The notes: generated from the sequence alone by a model not told the origin. Positions 17,296-25,990 are shown, numbered from the stretch's first letter. The stretch: 42,775 nucleotides of DNA from Streptomyces sp. AcH 505 (GCF_000818175.1 NZ_JTIY01000002.1:1273596-1316370); one strand, 5' to 3'. A program made the numbers and translations.

Positions 17296-18657
17296 TCACT
17301 GTTCTGCGGCTGGCGCGGGCAGCAGCGCTGCGACCTCCGTGTAGTGGTAGTACGCCCAGTCCGGGCGGAGCTCCTTCGCCCGCGTGGTGAAGGTACGCCA
17401 GACTTCGACAGCGCCGGGCAGGTGTGAGGTGGCACGGTAGAGGGTGAGCGCGTGCTCAGGCATCTGGGATGCCTCTCGGCACTGGACATTGTCGATCCAG
17501 GCATTCAGTACAGCCGTCAGTTCCTCGGTGGTGAGGAACGGAGCACACGTCAGCACGGCGTCCTGACAAACGGTTTCGGCGGTTCGGAAGGACATAGCGT
17601 CCTGGAGCATCCCGGCGAGCCCTGGCACGAAGTACGGTCCCGGCCGACGCGCAATCGCAGCGGCCTTCGCTGGCAGGGGGAGCTGACGGTGGACCGGTTC
17701 AAGCGCGGGCAGCAGGGCGCGCACCTCGTCGACCGCCACGAGCGACAGCAGTGCGAGATGGTGGGGGGCCAGGGTGCTGACGGACGGGTCGATGTCTGCA
17801 GCGACGCCATTGATCTGGTCACGGAGCACGGGGTCGGTCGTCTCCCAGAACAGATCGAGGTGACCGAGACGCCCCACCGCACGCAGTTGCACGTCGCCTG
17901 GCTTCTGGCTCAGCTCGGGGACGAGGTGGCGCAGTTCGTTCCTGACCAAGTCCCGGTCACGGCGGGCAAAGGCCGCCAGGCAGACAGCGGCGCGATCCGC
18001 GATCTCTTTGGCGTTGAGGTCCTTCGCCTCGACCTCCAGCAGTGCATGCTTGGTGACAAGATTGACGAGGCGCCGACGGACGGCTGACCGCCTGACCTGG
18101 TCGTAATAGGTCTGAGCGATGAAGTCCTCGCCAATGAACGCTGTGTCGGCGAGCAATGTCTGGATCCGCGCGACCACCTTGGCGCCCTGGCTGGGACTGT
18201 GGATAAGCAGCGCGTCGAGCGCCACCGCCAGGTGGGCCCGCGCGTCCTCCAGGCTCGGGGCAAAGACATCGCCGAGCGGGCTGAGTGATGGATGGGCACA
18301 CAGGTTGCGGTCCAGGCGCAGCTGGTTGAGTTTGCGGTGCTGGACGGCATCGATCAGCTCCAAGGCCAGCGCCGTGTCAAGAAGGCGCCCGGTCTCTACG
18401 TCCTGCATGGTCTTGATCGCCTCGGTATCAGCCTTGCCCTGCACCCTCTCGATCTTCTCCACGAGCTGCTTCGCCTGCGCCTCTCCGTCACCGGCGAGGT
18501 GGCGCAGCTTTTCGATCACGTCGGCGCAGACTGCTGTCCAGGTGAGCACAATGGCGGCACGCGCGGAGCCGGTGGCATAGCACCGGTACGCCTCGCCAAT
18601 CAGCGGGCGGACTTCCGGAGACCAGCACGCGGCGACGCGCTCCTCAAGGTTGATCAC
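17296..18657 (-). CDS. HEPN-like protein, 453 aa
   Basis: From GTG 18657. The N-terminal 125 residues are helical, with RAAIVLTWTAVCADVIEKL in the first helices and LDRNLCAHPS at the end of the bundle. Arg117-Asn118 to His122 fits the Rx4-6H signature of HEPN ribonucleases. The remaining 320 residues are helical without a recognised domain (CLAAFARRDRDLVRNELRHL, LALLSLVAVDEVRALLPAL). No membrane segment or signal peptide. HEPN proteins serve in toxin-antitoxin and anti-phage systems by cutting RNA; that role here is inference. The gene is alone on its strand and flanked by the two copies of the direct repeat. Confidence 0.68.
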   Translation of the reverse strand: MINLEERVAACWSPEVRPLIGEAYRCYATGSARAAIVLTWTAVCADVIEKLRHLAGDGEAQAKQLVEKIERVQGKADTEAIKTMQDVETGRLLDTALALELIDAVQHRKLNQLRLDRNLCAHPSLSPLGDVFAPSLEDARAHLAVALDALLIHSPSQGAKVVARIQTLLADTAFIGEDFIAQTYYDQVRRSAVRRRLVNLVTKHALLEVEAKDLNAKEIADRAAVCLAAFARRDRDLVRNELRHLVPELSQKPGDVQLRAVGRLGHLDLFWETTDPVLRDQINGVAADIDPSVSTLAPHHLALLSLVAVDEVRALLPALEPVHRQLPLPAKAAAIARRPGPYFVPGLAGMLQDAMSFRTAETVCQDAVLTCAPFLTTEELTAVLNAWIDNVQCREASQMPEHALTLYRATSHLPGAVEVWRTFTTRAKELRPDWAYYHYTEVAALLPAPAAEQ

Positions 18658-18839
18658 TTTTACTCGCTTTCAGGGAGGGCACGGTTGGGGCGCTCGCAAC
18701 CGGGGGCAGCACGATCGCACGGATCGGCCATGATCGGTCTCAGCGCCAACGGCTTTACCGAGCCTTTCCCGAGGCCGGGTATGCCTCACAGATCCTGGCC
18801 AAGTCCCACACTGGACGCCGGGGGAAGGTCCGGACGACG

Positions 18840-19050
18840 GGTCCTGTGAGCGGAAGAGGGTGTAGAAGGGGTCCTTGAGCCCGGTGTGTTTGGGCGTCGG
18901 CTTGTGCCGCTTGTGCTGGGCTTCGGCGGCCAGTGAGTTGACGGTGAGCTGTCCGTCGGAGCGCAGGGGATTGCCGGCCAGGAGGATCATGGCGTCGCTA
19001 ATCGAGCGGGCCTCGGTGCGGTAGACATCGTCTCCTGCAGTCGCGGCCGA
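18840..19050 (-). pseudogene. HTH-protein fragment from a recombinase cassette
   Basis: An in-frame stretch reads ISDAMILLAGNPLRSDGQLT, VNSLAAEA, then KHTGLKDPFYTLFRSQD. This resembles the short helix-turn-helix proteins (LLAG.PLRSDG.LTV..LA.EA) that accompany tyrosine-recombinase cassettes in Streptomyces. Downstream the frame loses coherence (proline/arginine noise) and there is no convincing start, so I treat it as a remnant. Confidence 0.45.
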
Positions 19051-19145
19051 CCTTGGCCCCGGCGACATCGCCCCGACGATGGGCATGTCGATCATCTCGT
19101 CAAGGCGTTTCTGTCATCGGACGGATGAGCGTCGACGCGGCCCAC
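19021..19145. repeat. direct repeat copy B (about 125 bp)
   Basis: Partner of copy A; starts GTAGACATCGTCTCCTGCAG and ends near GACGCGGCCC. It overlaps the 5' side of the HTH-protein remnant, suggesting that copy A is a second, separated piece of the same ancestral sequence. Confidence 0.8.
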
Positions 19146-19189
19146 GTCCGAGCATCATCAGCGGAACCTTCACCCTCAACATTCCTGGT

Positions 19190-19233
19190 TGGTCCCCCGC
19201 TCGGCACGGCGCGCCGTGCCGAGCGGGGGACCA
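19190..19233. terminator. 44-bp perfect palindrome
   Basis: Arm TGGTCCCCCGCTCGGCACGGC (19190-19210) is fully complementary to 19213-19233 around a GC centre. It starts one base after the stop codon of the small membrane protein on the minus strand and would form a very stable terminator hairpin. Confidence 0.85.
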
Positions 19234-19234
19234 G

Positions 19235-19432
19235 TCAGGCGAGGAAAGCTGCGAGGGCGCCGGCTACGACGGCGGCGAGGGTGATGGTCGCGGCGAAGGT
19301 GGCGGCGGCGCGGGTGAGGGCGGCGGGGTAGGTGGCGCCGTCCAGGCGTGCGAGTTTGGCCGCGCCGGCGGCGGCCAGCAGCGCAAGGACGAAGATGAGT
19401 GCGGTTGCGAGGAGGGCGAGGACGACGGTCAC
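19235..19432 (-). CDS. small two-helix membrane protein, 65 aa
   Basis: From GTG 19432 with GGAG six bases upstream. It has two hydrophobic helices (VVLALLATALIFVLALLAAA and ATFAATITLAAVVAGALAAF) joined by a short polar hairpin (KLARLDGATYPAAL). It is divergent from the STAND-like gene, 116 bases away, with a very strong terminator directly after it. The pairing suggests a shared regulatory region. A small membrane partner next to an NTPase could be an effector or a holin-like toxin, but nothing in the sequence proves it. Confidence 0.7.
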   Translation of the reverse strand: MTVVLALLATALIFVLALLAAAGAAKLARLDGATYPAALTRAAATFAATITLAAVVAGALAAFLA

Positions 19433-19548
19433 GGCAGGCTCCAGTAGTTGGGTGAGGTGTCGTGGTCGAACTTCGCCAAGAACCTGTTCGCCGGGATCCG
19501 CCGGAGGAAGATGAACACCGGCGAACACCACCGCACGGGGGCAACGAG

Positions 19549-21396
19549 ATGCAGGACGAGCAGAACAAGACTCGTGACACTCCGGCGCTCGCCGACCTGC
19601 GGACACGGTTGAGCGAGGCGCAGGCACGCCGCCGGATAAGCAAGAAGGACCTCGCCGCCCGCTCGCATCTGGGGCGTACGACCGTGTCGGAGGCTTTCCA
19701 GGCCGACGGACCGATTCCCTCGGAACAGACGCTCATGGCACTGGCTCGCGCTTTGAGGCTGCCCGCGGAGGAGCTGCTGGCACTGCGGCGGGACGCGGTC
19801 ACGGGCGGCCACGGGACGGAGCTCGGCCGTCCGATCGCACAGTGGCATCCGCACGACTTGGAAGTACATCCCGCCGGACCCGGAATACCAGGAGCGGGTG
19901 CGCTGCCGGGATACGTGCAGCGGGCGCACGACCTGGTCCTGGCCCAGGCGGTTGAGGATGCTGCGGCTGGCCGGAGCCGGATGCTGGTCCTGGTCGGTGA
20001 TTCGTCGACGGGCAAGACCCGGGCGTGCTGGGAGGCGGTGCAACTGCTCGCCGAGGATGGCTGGCGGTTGTGGCACCCGTTCGACCCAACCCGCGCCGAA
20101 GCCGCTCTCGACGACTTGCACCGCGTTGCCCCGCGGACGGTGGTGTGGCTGAACGAAGCCCAGCACTACCTCGGAGATGCTGAGGCCGGCGAGCGGATCG
20201 CCGCCGCACTCCACACCCTGCTCACCACCCCCGAACGCGGCCCGGTGCTGGTGCTGGGCACCCTGTGGCCCGAGTACGCCGACCAATACACCGCCCTGCC
20301 CCCGCCAGGACACGACGACCGGTACAGCCGGGTACGGGAACTCCTGGCCGGCCGCACGCTGAGCGTCCCGGAAACCTTCGACGCCCAGGCCATGGCAAGC
20401 GCAGCGGCCAAAGCACACGACGGAGACCAACTGCTGGCTGATGCTCTCACCCGCGCCAACCAACATGGTCGATTGGCCCAGGACTTGGCCGGAGCACCGG
20501 AACTCCTCAAACGCTATGAACGCGCGACCCCGGTGGCCCGCGCGGTGCTGAAGGCGGCCATGGACGCCCGCCGCCTCGGGGTCGGCCTCCACCTGCCCCA
20601 GGCGTTCCTCACCGCCGCCACCGCCGACTACCTCACGGATGCCGAGTACGACCGACTCGCCACGACAAAGGACTGGGCCGAACGGGCATACGCCGAACTC
20701 GCCAAAGAAGTCCACGGCAAGCAAGCTCCTCTGCGCAGCACCACCCCACGACCCCAGCGCCGCCCACCCTCACCCTTGCCACCCACTGAGACCCACACGC
20801 CGACAGCTACGGGACCGTTGTTCCGGCTCGCCGACTACCTCGAACAACACGGCCGCACCACCCGCCGTGCACTGTGCCCGCCCGCTTCCTTCTGGCACGC
20901 CGCATTCACTCACCTCACCCAACCCGACGAACTCGCTGCCCCCGCCGACCAAGCGGACTCTCGGCACCGTCTGCAATGGGGCCATCACCTGCGACACCGC
21001 GCCGCCGACCGCGCCGCCGACCGCGGCGACACCGCCGCCCTGTACTGGCTGGCCGTGAAGCGGAAGAGGGGCGGGGACCAGGCGGGCGCTGAGGACCTTC
21101 TGCGGCAGGCCGCCGACCGCGGCAGCGCCGACGCCCTGGTCCTGCTGGCCGAGATGCGGGAGGAGGCCGGGGACCAGACGGGCGCCGAGGACCTTGCCCG
21201 GCAGGCCGCCGACCGCGGCGACACCGTCGCCCTGGTCCGGCTGGCCGAGAAGCGGGAGGAGGCCGGGGACCAGGCGGCCGCAGACGACCTCCTGCTGCAG
21301 GCCGCCGACCACGGCCAGGTTTTGACGCCTGTTTTCGCTGCACGGTGGCCCGACGGGCTTGACCCAGACGGGCAGCCCACCACGCCATGGCAATGA
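19549..21396 (+). CDS. HTH/P-loop/repeat protein (STAND-like)
   Basis: 615 aa from ATG 19549. Residues 14-80: XRE-type helix-turn-helix (RRRISKKDLAARSHLGRTTVSEAF, where the first ten and next residues span the two helices). Residues 144-205: nucleotide-binding domain with Walker A GDSSTGKT (150-157) and Walker B TVVWLNEA (197-204). A helical region follows, then a Pro-rich linker, and from about 510 three or four repeats of the type AEDLLRQAADRGDTxAL..LAEKREEAGDQ (Sel1/TPR-like). HTH + NTPase + repeat is the design of STAND sensors, which bind a trigger through the repeats. In Streptomyces such proteins are common and mostly uncharacterised; a regulatory or defence role is inference. Confidence 0.8.
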   Translation: MQDEQNKTRDTPALADLRTRLSEAQARRRISKKDLAARSHLGRTTVSEAFQADGPIPSEQTLMALARALRLPAEELLALRRDAVTGGHGTELGRPIAQWHPHDLEVHPAGPGIPGAGALPGYVQRAHDLVLAQAVEDAAAGRSRMLVLVGDSSTGKTRACWEAVQLLAEDGWRLWHPFDPTRAEAALDDLHRVAPRTVVWLNEAQHYLGDAEAGERIAAALHTLLTTPERGPVLVLGTLWPEYADQYTALPPPGHDDRYSRVRELLAGRTLSVPETFDAQAMASAAAKAHDGDQLLADALTRANQHGRLAQDLAGAPELLKRYERATPVARAVLKAAMDARRLGVGLHLPQAFLTAATADYLTDAEYDRLATTKDWAERAYAELAKEVHGKQAPLRSTTPRPQRRPPSPLPPTETHTPTATGPLFRLADYLEQHGRTTRRALCPPASFWHAAFTHLTQPDELAAPADQADSRHRLQWGHHLRHRAADRAADRGDTAALYWLAVKRKRGGDQAGAEDLLRQAADRGSADALVLLAEMREEAGDQTGAEDLARQAADRGDTVALVRLAEKREEAGDQAAADDLLLQAADHGQVLTPVFAARWPDGLDPDGQPTTPWQ

Positions 21397-21504
21397 AGCA
21401 GCCTCGAAATTGAAGCAGGTTCACCTGCGCTTCGATCGGCCCTCGAAGCCACACCTGTCATCGAGTACGGATACGCTACTTGCGTCCGTCCACGCTTCCC
21501 CGAG

Positions 21505-22080
21505 TCAGGTGGTCGAGGGGACTTGGACGAGGAGCAAGTCGAACTCTGGTCCGTCGGTGGTGTTGTGGTAGGGGCCGGCGTACTCGTATCCGAGCCGCGT
21601 GTACAGGCCGCGGCCGCCGGTGTTGTCCGGGCGTACGAGCAGGGAGGACCACTCGGGGTTGATGGCCCGGAGCAGTTCGGCGTGCAGGCGGGATCCGATG
21701 CCCTGCGACTGCCAGGACGGGCTGACGGCGAGTTCGCACAGCCCCATGAGGCGGACACCGTCGGCACGAGCGGGGCCGGGGATGTCCGGCAGCAGGGTGG
21801 GGCCGTACCAGTACTCGGGTGTGCAGGGGAACGCGTAGCCGAAGCCGATCATCGTGCCGTGCGCGTACGCGGCGACCAGCGTGAAGCCTTCGAAGCGGAG
21901 GTGGTTGGTGATCTGCCGGCGCAGGGCGGCCGTGGACAGGCCGTCGGTCGAGGCGCCGGGGTTGTTCACGAGTTCGGGGTGGGCGTCGGCCCAGATGTCG
22001 GCGACGGCGTCGAGCAGGGGCGGGACCTGGCCCGGCCCGTAGGTGCGGATCACGACGTCGGTGCGGGTGCTGGGCGTCAC
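21505..22080 (-). CDS. GNAT-family N-acetyltransferase
   Basis: 191 aa from GTG 22080. The GNAT fold is shown by MIGFGYAFP (strand), the acetyl-CoA-binding motif ELAVSPSWQSQGIGSRLHAEL (given here in full as the key motif, Q/RxxGxG = QSQGIGS) and a C-terminal NTGGRGLYTRLGYEYAG segment typical of the family. The substrate cannot be deduced. It follows the XRE/TPR regulator gene with 11 bases between them on the same strand, so the two are probably co-transcribed. Confidence 0.85.
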   Translation of the reverse strand: MTPSTRTDVVIRTYGPGQVPPLLDAVADIWADAHPELVNNPGASTDGLSTAALRRQITNHLRFEGFTLVAAYAHGTMIGFGYAFPCTPEYWYGPTLLPDIPGPARADGVRLMGLCELAVSPSWQSQGIGSRLHAELLRAINPEWSSLLVRPDNTGGRGLYTRLGYEYAGPYHNTTDGPEFDLLLVQVPSTT

Positions 22081-22091
22081 GGCCGGTCTCC

Positions 22092-23405
22092 TCAGGCGGT
22101 AGTGATGGTGCGGTACTCCTCGATCCAGTCGGCGACCGCGGGGACACGGTTGTGCCGCTGGAGCGCGCCGGCGACGTTGTGCAGGGACTGCAGCAGCCGG
22201 TCGGAGCGCACCTCGGGGAGGAACTGCAGGACGCGGCCCGCGGCCTCGGCGGCTGCCTCCGGCTCGGGTCGTGCCCTCACCGAATGCTGGATGGCGATGT
22301 CCGCGGTGTACAGAGCACGGTTGCGGGCGAACGTCTCGCCGTGCAGGAGCACGGCCTGCTCGGCGCCGGCGGCGGAGCGCTCGTGCTGCCCTAGGTCGGC
22401 GCGGGCGAGGGACTCAAGGCCGGCCAGCTCGCCCGGTGCGAAGAACTCCAACCACAAGGGATCGCTCTCGCACGGGCCTTTGGCGTAGAAGGTGTGGGCG
22501 CGAATGATGGCCTGGTCGGTGGCTGATGCGTCGCCCATCAACGCCCAGCCGCCGGCCTCGCGCATGTTGAACAGGGCGAGCATCCGTGGGGAGTTGAGCC
22601 TGCGGGCGACGCTCTGCGCGCCCTGTGCTGCGCCGATCGCTTCCCGGGGCCGGCCGCTGGCTTTGGCGAGCAGGGACAGGCAGCCGAAGGCGTGCGCTTC
22701 GAGTTCGGTGTCTTCCGCGATCCGGGCGGCTGCCAGGGCCTCCCCGTACAGGGAATGGGCATCCCCGGTGCGGCCGGAGTCGAAGGCGAGCCACCCGGCG
22801 GCGACCGCCAGGGCGCCGGTCGCGGACCGTAGTTTCCGCCCGGTCTTCTCCGTGTAGGTGCCGCTCTGCAACCACTGGTAGGCGGTGTGCAGGGCCTCGG
22901 CCGCCGCCGTACGCAGCGGCGCCGAACCGTGATCGTGATCGTGCGCGTAGAGCCGGGTCACCGCCTTGGTGACGGCGCGAACCTCGCCCACGCCGATCCT
23001 TCCCGGCGCTCGCCTGTCGGCGCGGGGAGGAAGGAGCGTCAGGACTGCTCCCGCACCTTCCAGCAAAACCGCACGGCGCTCCACCGAATCGCTCTGTACC
23101 TCCAGCCTGCCTGTGGCGGCCGCCGGTGACACAGCCCGTGCCACTGCCGAGGCGGCGGGACGGAAGCCGAGCTCGGCCATGCCGCGCCCGGTCACCTTGG
23201 TGAGGATGCGGCGGTAGACCGCTTGAGGAAGCTTGACGTGACCGTCTTCCCAGGCGGCCACCAGGCGCGAGGTGCAGCCGACGCTCTCGCCCATCTCGGT
23301 CCCGGCCGTGACGATGAGCTTCGCGAACTCCTGGCGGGACATCTGGAATTCGTCCACGCGCACGGCGCGCAGCTGAGGGTTGGGGTGATGGCGGTGATCG
23401 GCCAT
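22092..23405 (-). CDS. XRE-like regulator with TPR-type C-terminal domain
   Basis: 437 aa from ATG 23405 (GGAG six bases upstream). The N-terminal part (FQMSRQEFAKLI, GCTSRLVAAWEDGHVKLPQAVYRRIL) is a helix-turn-helix of the XRE type. The C-terminal 300 residues are pairs of Ala-rich helices (AYQWLQSGTYTEKTGRKL, GWLAFDSGRTGDAHSLYGEA, CLSLLAKASGRPREAIGAA) like TPR units. Proteins of this architecture are abundant in Streptomyces as pathway or developmental regulators and may sense peptides through the TPRs. The gene is divergent from the primase-polymerase-like gene at 23604, so the roughly 200-bp gap between them may hold shared promoters. Confidence 0.82.
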   Translation of the reverse strand: MADHRHHPNPQLRAVRVDEFQMSRQEFAKLIVTAGTEMGESVGCTSRLVAAWEDGHVKLPQAVYRRILTKVTGRGMAELGFRPAASAVARAVSPAAATGRLEVQSDSVERRAVLLEGAGAVLTLLPPRADRRAPGRIGVGEVRAVTKAVTRLYAHDHDHGSAPLRTAAAEALHTAYQWLQSGTYTEKTGRKLRSATGALAVAAGWLAFDSGRTGDAHSLYGEALAAARIAEDTELEAHAFGCLSLLAKASGRPREAIGAAQGAQSVARRLNSPRMLALFNMREAGGWALMGDASATDQAIIRAHTFYAKGPCESDPLWLEFFAPGELAGLESLARADLGQHERSAAGAEQAVLLHGETFARNRALYTADIAIQHSVRARPEPEAAAEAAGRVLQFLPEVRSDRLLQSLHNVAGALQRHNRVPAVADWIEEYRTITTA

Positions 23406-23603
23406 ACCGGGCTCCAGAAGCATCGGCGTGTCGGCAGGGGTGCGGTGACCGTACCGCTCCTGCATCTGTCCTGCCCGCCACTTGAGGTCGGATCACTCCC
23501 GTGGGCCGGTCTTACATCAGTTTTGCATCCCCCTGGCATCGCTTCCGCCTGCCCTGTGCTGCTTGCGTAGACGGTGACATGACGAGCAATCAGGGAGGCG
23601 GCA

Positions 23604-24101
23604 GTGGTGAATTCCTCCGCCAAAGGGACGGGCAGGACAACGAGGCCGTCCGCACCCACCTGGCACGAGTTGGCTGCCGTGACCGACACGAAGCGCGCCC
23701 GGTGGGCGCACAGCCAGCAGCGCACTGTCTGGGCGGCCTGCGGCCGGCGCTGGGATGTGGTGGCCATCTCCCCGGCGGACACCGGCTTAGCCGCTCTCAC
23801 CGCGATGCGGGCCGGGACTCGCCGCCGGCACTGCGTGCTCACTGACCATCTGCGTGACGTGCTCTACGTGATGGTCCCGGCCGGAACGGGCGAGGCCTGC
23901 AACGGAATCCCCGGCGTTCGTGTCCTCTCCACGGGCCACCAGCTGCTCGTGCCGGCGGCCCCGGACAACGGCACCGCAGTGGCCGACTGGGTCAGCCATC
24001 CTCGCGAGGACGACGAAATACCGGTGCTTGTCGAGACGGAACGACTCGCCGCCCACCTGCGTGAACTCGTCACGCCCGTAGCCGAGAAGGCCCTTTCATG
24101 A
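23604..24101 (+). CDS. primase-polymerase-related hypothetical protein
   Basis: 165 aa from GTG 23604, with GGAGG about nine bases upstream. The segments CGRRWDVVAISPADTGLAAL, VLYVMVPAGTGEACNGIPGV and LSTGHQLLVPAAP resemble the short proteins related to the bifunctional DNA primase/polymerase N-terminal domain found beside XRE regulators in Streptomyces. The catalytic acidic motif of true Prim-Pol enzymes is not evident, so an enzymatic role is doubtful. It overlaps the next gene by four bases (ATGA). Confidence 0.6.
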   Translation: MVNSSAKGTGRTTRPSAPTWHELAAVTDTKRARWAHSQQRTVWAACGRRWDVVAISPADTGLAALTAMRAGTRRRHCVLTDHLRDVLYVMVPAGTGEACNGIPGVRVLSTGHQLLVPAAPDNGTAVADWVSHPREDDEIPVLVETERLAAHLRELVTPVAEKALS

Positions 24102-24493
24102 CGGACACCCATCGCGTCCTTCACGACCCGGAGTGCATCCTGGCGGAGCCCCTGCCGCTCGATCGTGACCCGCACCTGGCCCTCGCCACCGCGGTGCTCG
24201 CCTGGGGAGTAGCCCCGGCCGGGCTCCGGGCGGACGACTGCGAACAGATCAGTCTGCAACTCACCGGACACGCCCGATGTGTCGCCTCCGACGTCCGCCG
24301 ACGCTACAAGCAACTGCCGAAAGACAGCGATCTGCGGCCACGGACCCAAGCGATCCTCCGGGACTCGGTACGCCGCCTGTCCGTGCCCTCCCAGCGCACG
24401 GTCGCTCACGCCCAGAACCGGGCCCGGCTGGTCAAATCGCTGTACCGGGCACTCGACCAGCTCGATGCCGCGCGGCCGCCCGTGGCCCCCTGA
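24098..24493 (+). CDS. DUF6415-like protein, 131 aa
   Basis: The start overlaps the previous stop (ATGA). A helical protein with the pattern LTGHARCVASDVRRRYKQLPKDSD, then RDSVRRLSVPSQRTVAHAQNRARLVKSL, close to what I recall of the DUF6415 family that recurs in Streptomyces next to primase-polymerase-like and XRE/TPR genes. No catalytic motif. The operon ends at a strong hairpin 37 bases downstream. Confidence 0.6.
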   Translation: MTDTHRVLHDPECILAEPLPLDRDPHLALATAVLAWGVAPAGLRADDCEQISLQLTGHARCVASDVRRRYKQLPKDSDLRPRTQAILRDSVRRLSVPSQRTVAHAQNRARLVKSLYRALDQLDAARPPVAP

Positions 24494-24529
24494 ATCGCCT
24501 GCAGCCTCCCCTGTGGCTCAGGCGCACTC

Positions 24530-24576
24530 AGCCCTCCGGGCGGGGCCGATCTTCTTCTCGTCCCGCCCGGAGGGCT
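24530..24576 (+). terminator. hairpin terminator
   Basis: Perfect 15-bp stem (AGCCCTCCGGGCGGG) with a 17-nt loop, followed by TGTGTG, 37 bases after the stop of the DUF6415-like gene. Confidence 0.85.
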
Positions 24577-24813
24577 TGTGTGCGACTCGGTCTTGGCGCT
24601 GGATCAGCAAGTACTCGGCGAGGCGGTCGCCGTCTCTGGGAGACAGCCGGGAGGGGCGCCGTTGTGCGCGACCGGCCAGTGAACGCGCTGCCTGATGGGG
24701 GCGCTTTCCGCAGGCCCGCGCGCTGCTCGACCGGCACACGGCCATCGGGCTTGGTGGGCCGGACCGTAGCCGAGTTGCCGAAAGTAGTGGGCGGAGGTCG
24801 TCGCGCCCAGAAG

Positions 24814-24890
24814 TGTCCTCTGACAGGCGATCTTGACCGTTTGCCAAGTGATCTTGACCAGCGCTGGGTTTCTGCCACTTGATCTTGACC
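24814..24890. mobile_element. solo end of an IS21-type element
   Basis: A TGTCCTCTGACAGGC tip is followed by three copies of GATCTTGACC at 24829, 24850 and 24881 (spacing 21 and 31). Multiple direct copies of a short site at the terminus are the transposase-binding arrangement of IS21-family ends. No istA/istB genes and no second end are visible, so this is a remnant. 24577-24813 holds nothing I can identify. Confidence 0.55.
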
Positions 24891-25023
24891 GGTGGTGGGG
24901 GGAGTCGGTACCAGTCCCGGGTCACGATCACCTGTCACAGGACAAGAAGCTGCCTCGTGTCGCGCCGGTGGGTCCTTGTGCTCGGCTGTGACAAGGTGCC
25001 CAAGGCCGGGGAGAATCCGGCTC

Positions 25024-25620
25024 ATGGATGACGCGTTCACACTCCTTCGGCAAGCCGTTGACCTGCTGCCCGAGGATGCCACGACAGAGAATTGCGCGAC
25101 AGTTGGGGATGTTCGCGAGGACATCAGGCGCCAGGAGTGGGAGATGGTGCTCGGCCTTCTCACCGAATTCGGAGATGTCCATCCGATCTCCCTGGATTTC
25201 TGGGCGCTTCTCGCCGAGGCCGCCCGGCAGATGATGCTCGACCGCAGCCGGCGCTGGTGTGAGTGGCGGGGCTGGGAAGTCCGGCACGGCACGGTCCGGG
25301 CGCCACTGAGTCTTCCAGAGGCAAAGAATGACGGACGGCGGAGAGCATTTGCCGGGGACGGCAGACTCAGACCGATGTGGGACATCGGCAACCGCACCAC
25401 CGATGGAGAACGAGAGCTGAACGTCGCACGGGTGTGGGTGGAGTTCGCGGAGGAGCTCGGCCCGGGAGAGACCGCCGACGTCCGGTTGGCTCCTCTGAGC
25501 CCCGAGCAGTGGAGGCATCTGAAGTGCGGTGACGTGATCACGATGCACGGAGCCCGGCCTGTTGCCGGCACGGCCACGGTCATCGAGGTTTTGCCGCCCA
25601 CAGCTGAATCCACCGCGTGA
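25024..25620 (+). CDS. conserved Streptomyces hypothetical protein, 198 aa
   Basis: ATG 25024 (MDDAFTLLRQAVDLLPED) has GGGGAG about 10 bases upstream. The N-terminal half is helical (REDIRRQEWEMVLGLLTEFGD, FWALLAEAARQMMLDRSRRW). The C-terminal half is beta-rich: ELNVARVWVEFAEELGPGETADVRLAPLSPEQW and HLKCGDVITMHGARPVAGTATVIEV (key residues quoted in two pieces), which resembles the barrel domain of EF-Tu-like proteins. I recall near-identical proteins in other Streptomyces, so it is a real, conserved family of unknown function. It is isolated among mobile-element remnants. An immunity-protein role is possible but unsupported. Confidence 0.7.
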   Translation: MDDAFTLLRQAVDLLPEDATTENCATVGDVREDIRRQEWEMVLGLLTEFGDVHPISLDFWALLAEAARQMMLDRSRRWCEWRGWEVRHGTVRAPLSLPEAKNDGRRRAFAGDGRLRPMWDIGNRTTDGERELNVARVWVEFAEELGPGETADVRLAPLSPEQWRHLKCGDVITMHGARPVAGTATVIEVLPPTAESTA

Positions 25621-25689
25621 TCCTGTGCAAGGTGGCCGGTCGTGCGATGGTCGTCAGTCACCGCCGGAGTTCGAGGGGAGTCGGCCGGC

Positions 25690-25990
25690 ACCGGTGCGGA
25701 GGTCAGGCATCCCACGGTGCACGGCCGCGTGGCGGGCGGACATGTCGCGCATTGCGGTGAGCTTCAGTGCGGCGAGCATGCAGGTGATGTCGAGGCGCGC
25801 ACCGCGCCGGTGTGGATGGAGGTGATGGTCCGCAGCATGTCCCCCCAGTGCCGCTCCAACCGCGCCAGGTCCACCCGGCTGCGGGCGGTGTCCTGGAACG
25901 GTCGTGAGACTGGTAGGCCCACATGTTGAGGTGTCGCGTATTCCTCGGTCAGGTCAGTCGTGGTGTCACCGTGGGTGGTTGCCGAAGGTG
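25690..25990 (-). pseudogene. Tn3-type transposase remnant
   Basis: Minus-strand reading gives HVGLPVSRPFQDTARSRVDL, then LERHWGDMLRTITSIHTGAVRA. After a one-base shift near 25790 it continues DITCMLAALKLTAMRD. The pattern (GLPVS.PF..., HW.DMLR...SI..G.VRAYD) fits the C-terminal region of Tn3-family TnpA. No start, no catalytic core and at least one frameshift, so a dead fragment. Confidence 0.5.
25952..25983. repeat. short direct repeat, left copy
   Basis: GGTCAGTCGTGGTGTCACCG and following bases match 26 of 32 positions at 26314-26345. On the minus strand it looks like a copy of the last codons of the integrase gene (GNHPR-stop against GDHSR-stop). Confidence 0.6.

Noticed and set aside
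17093..17299. Small basic proteins encoded within the direct repeat copies
   Set aside because: The two repeat copies do not preserve any common reading frame, so coding is unlikely at present.
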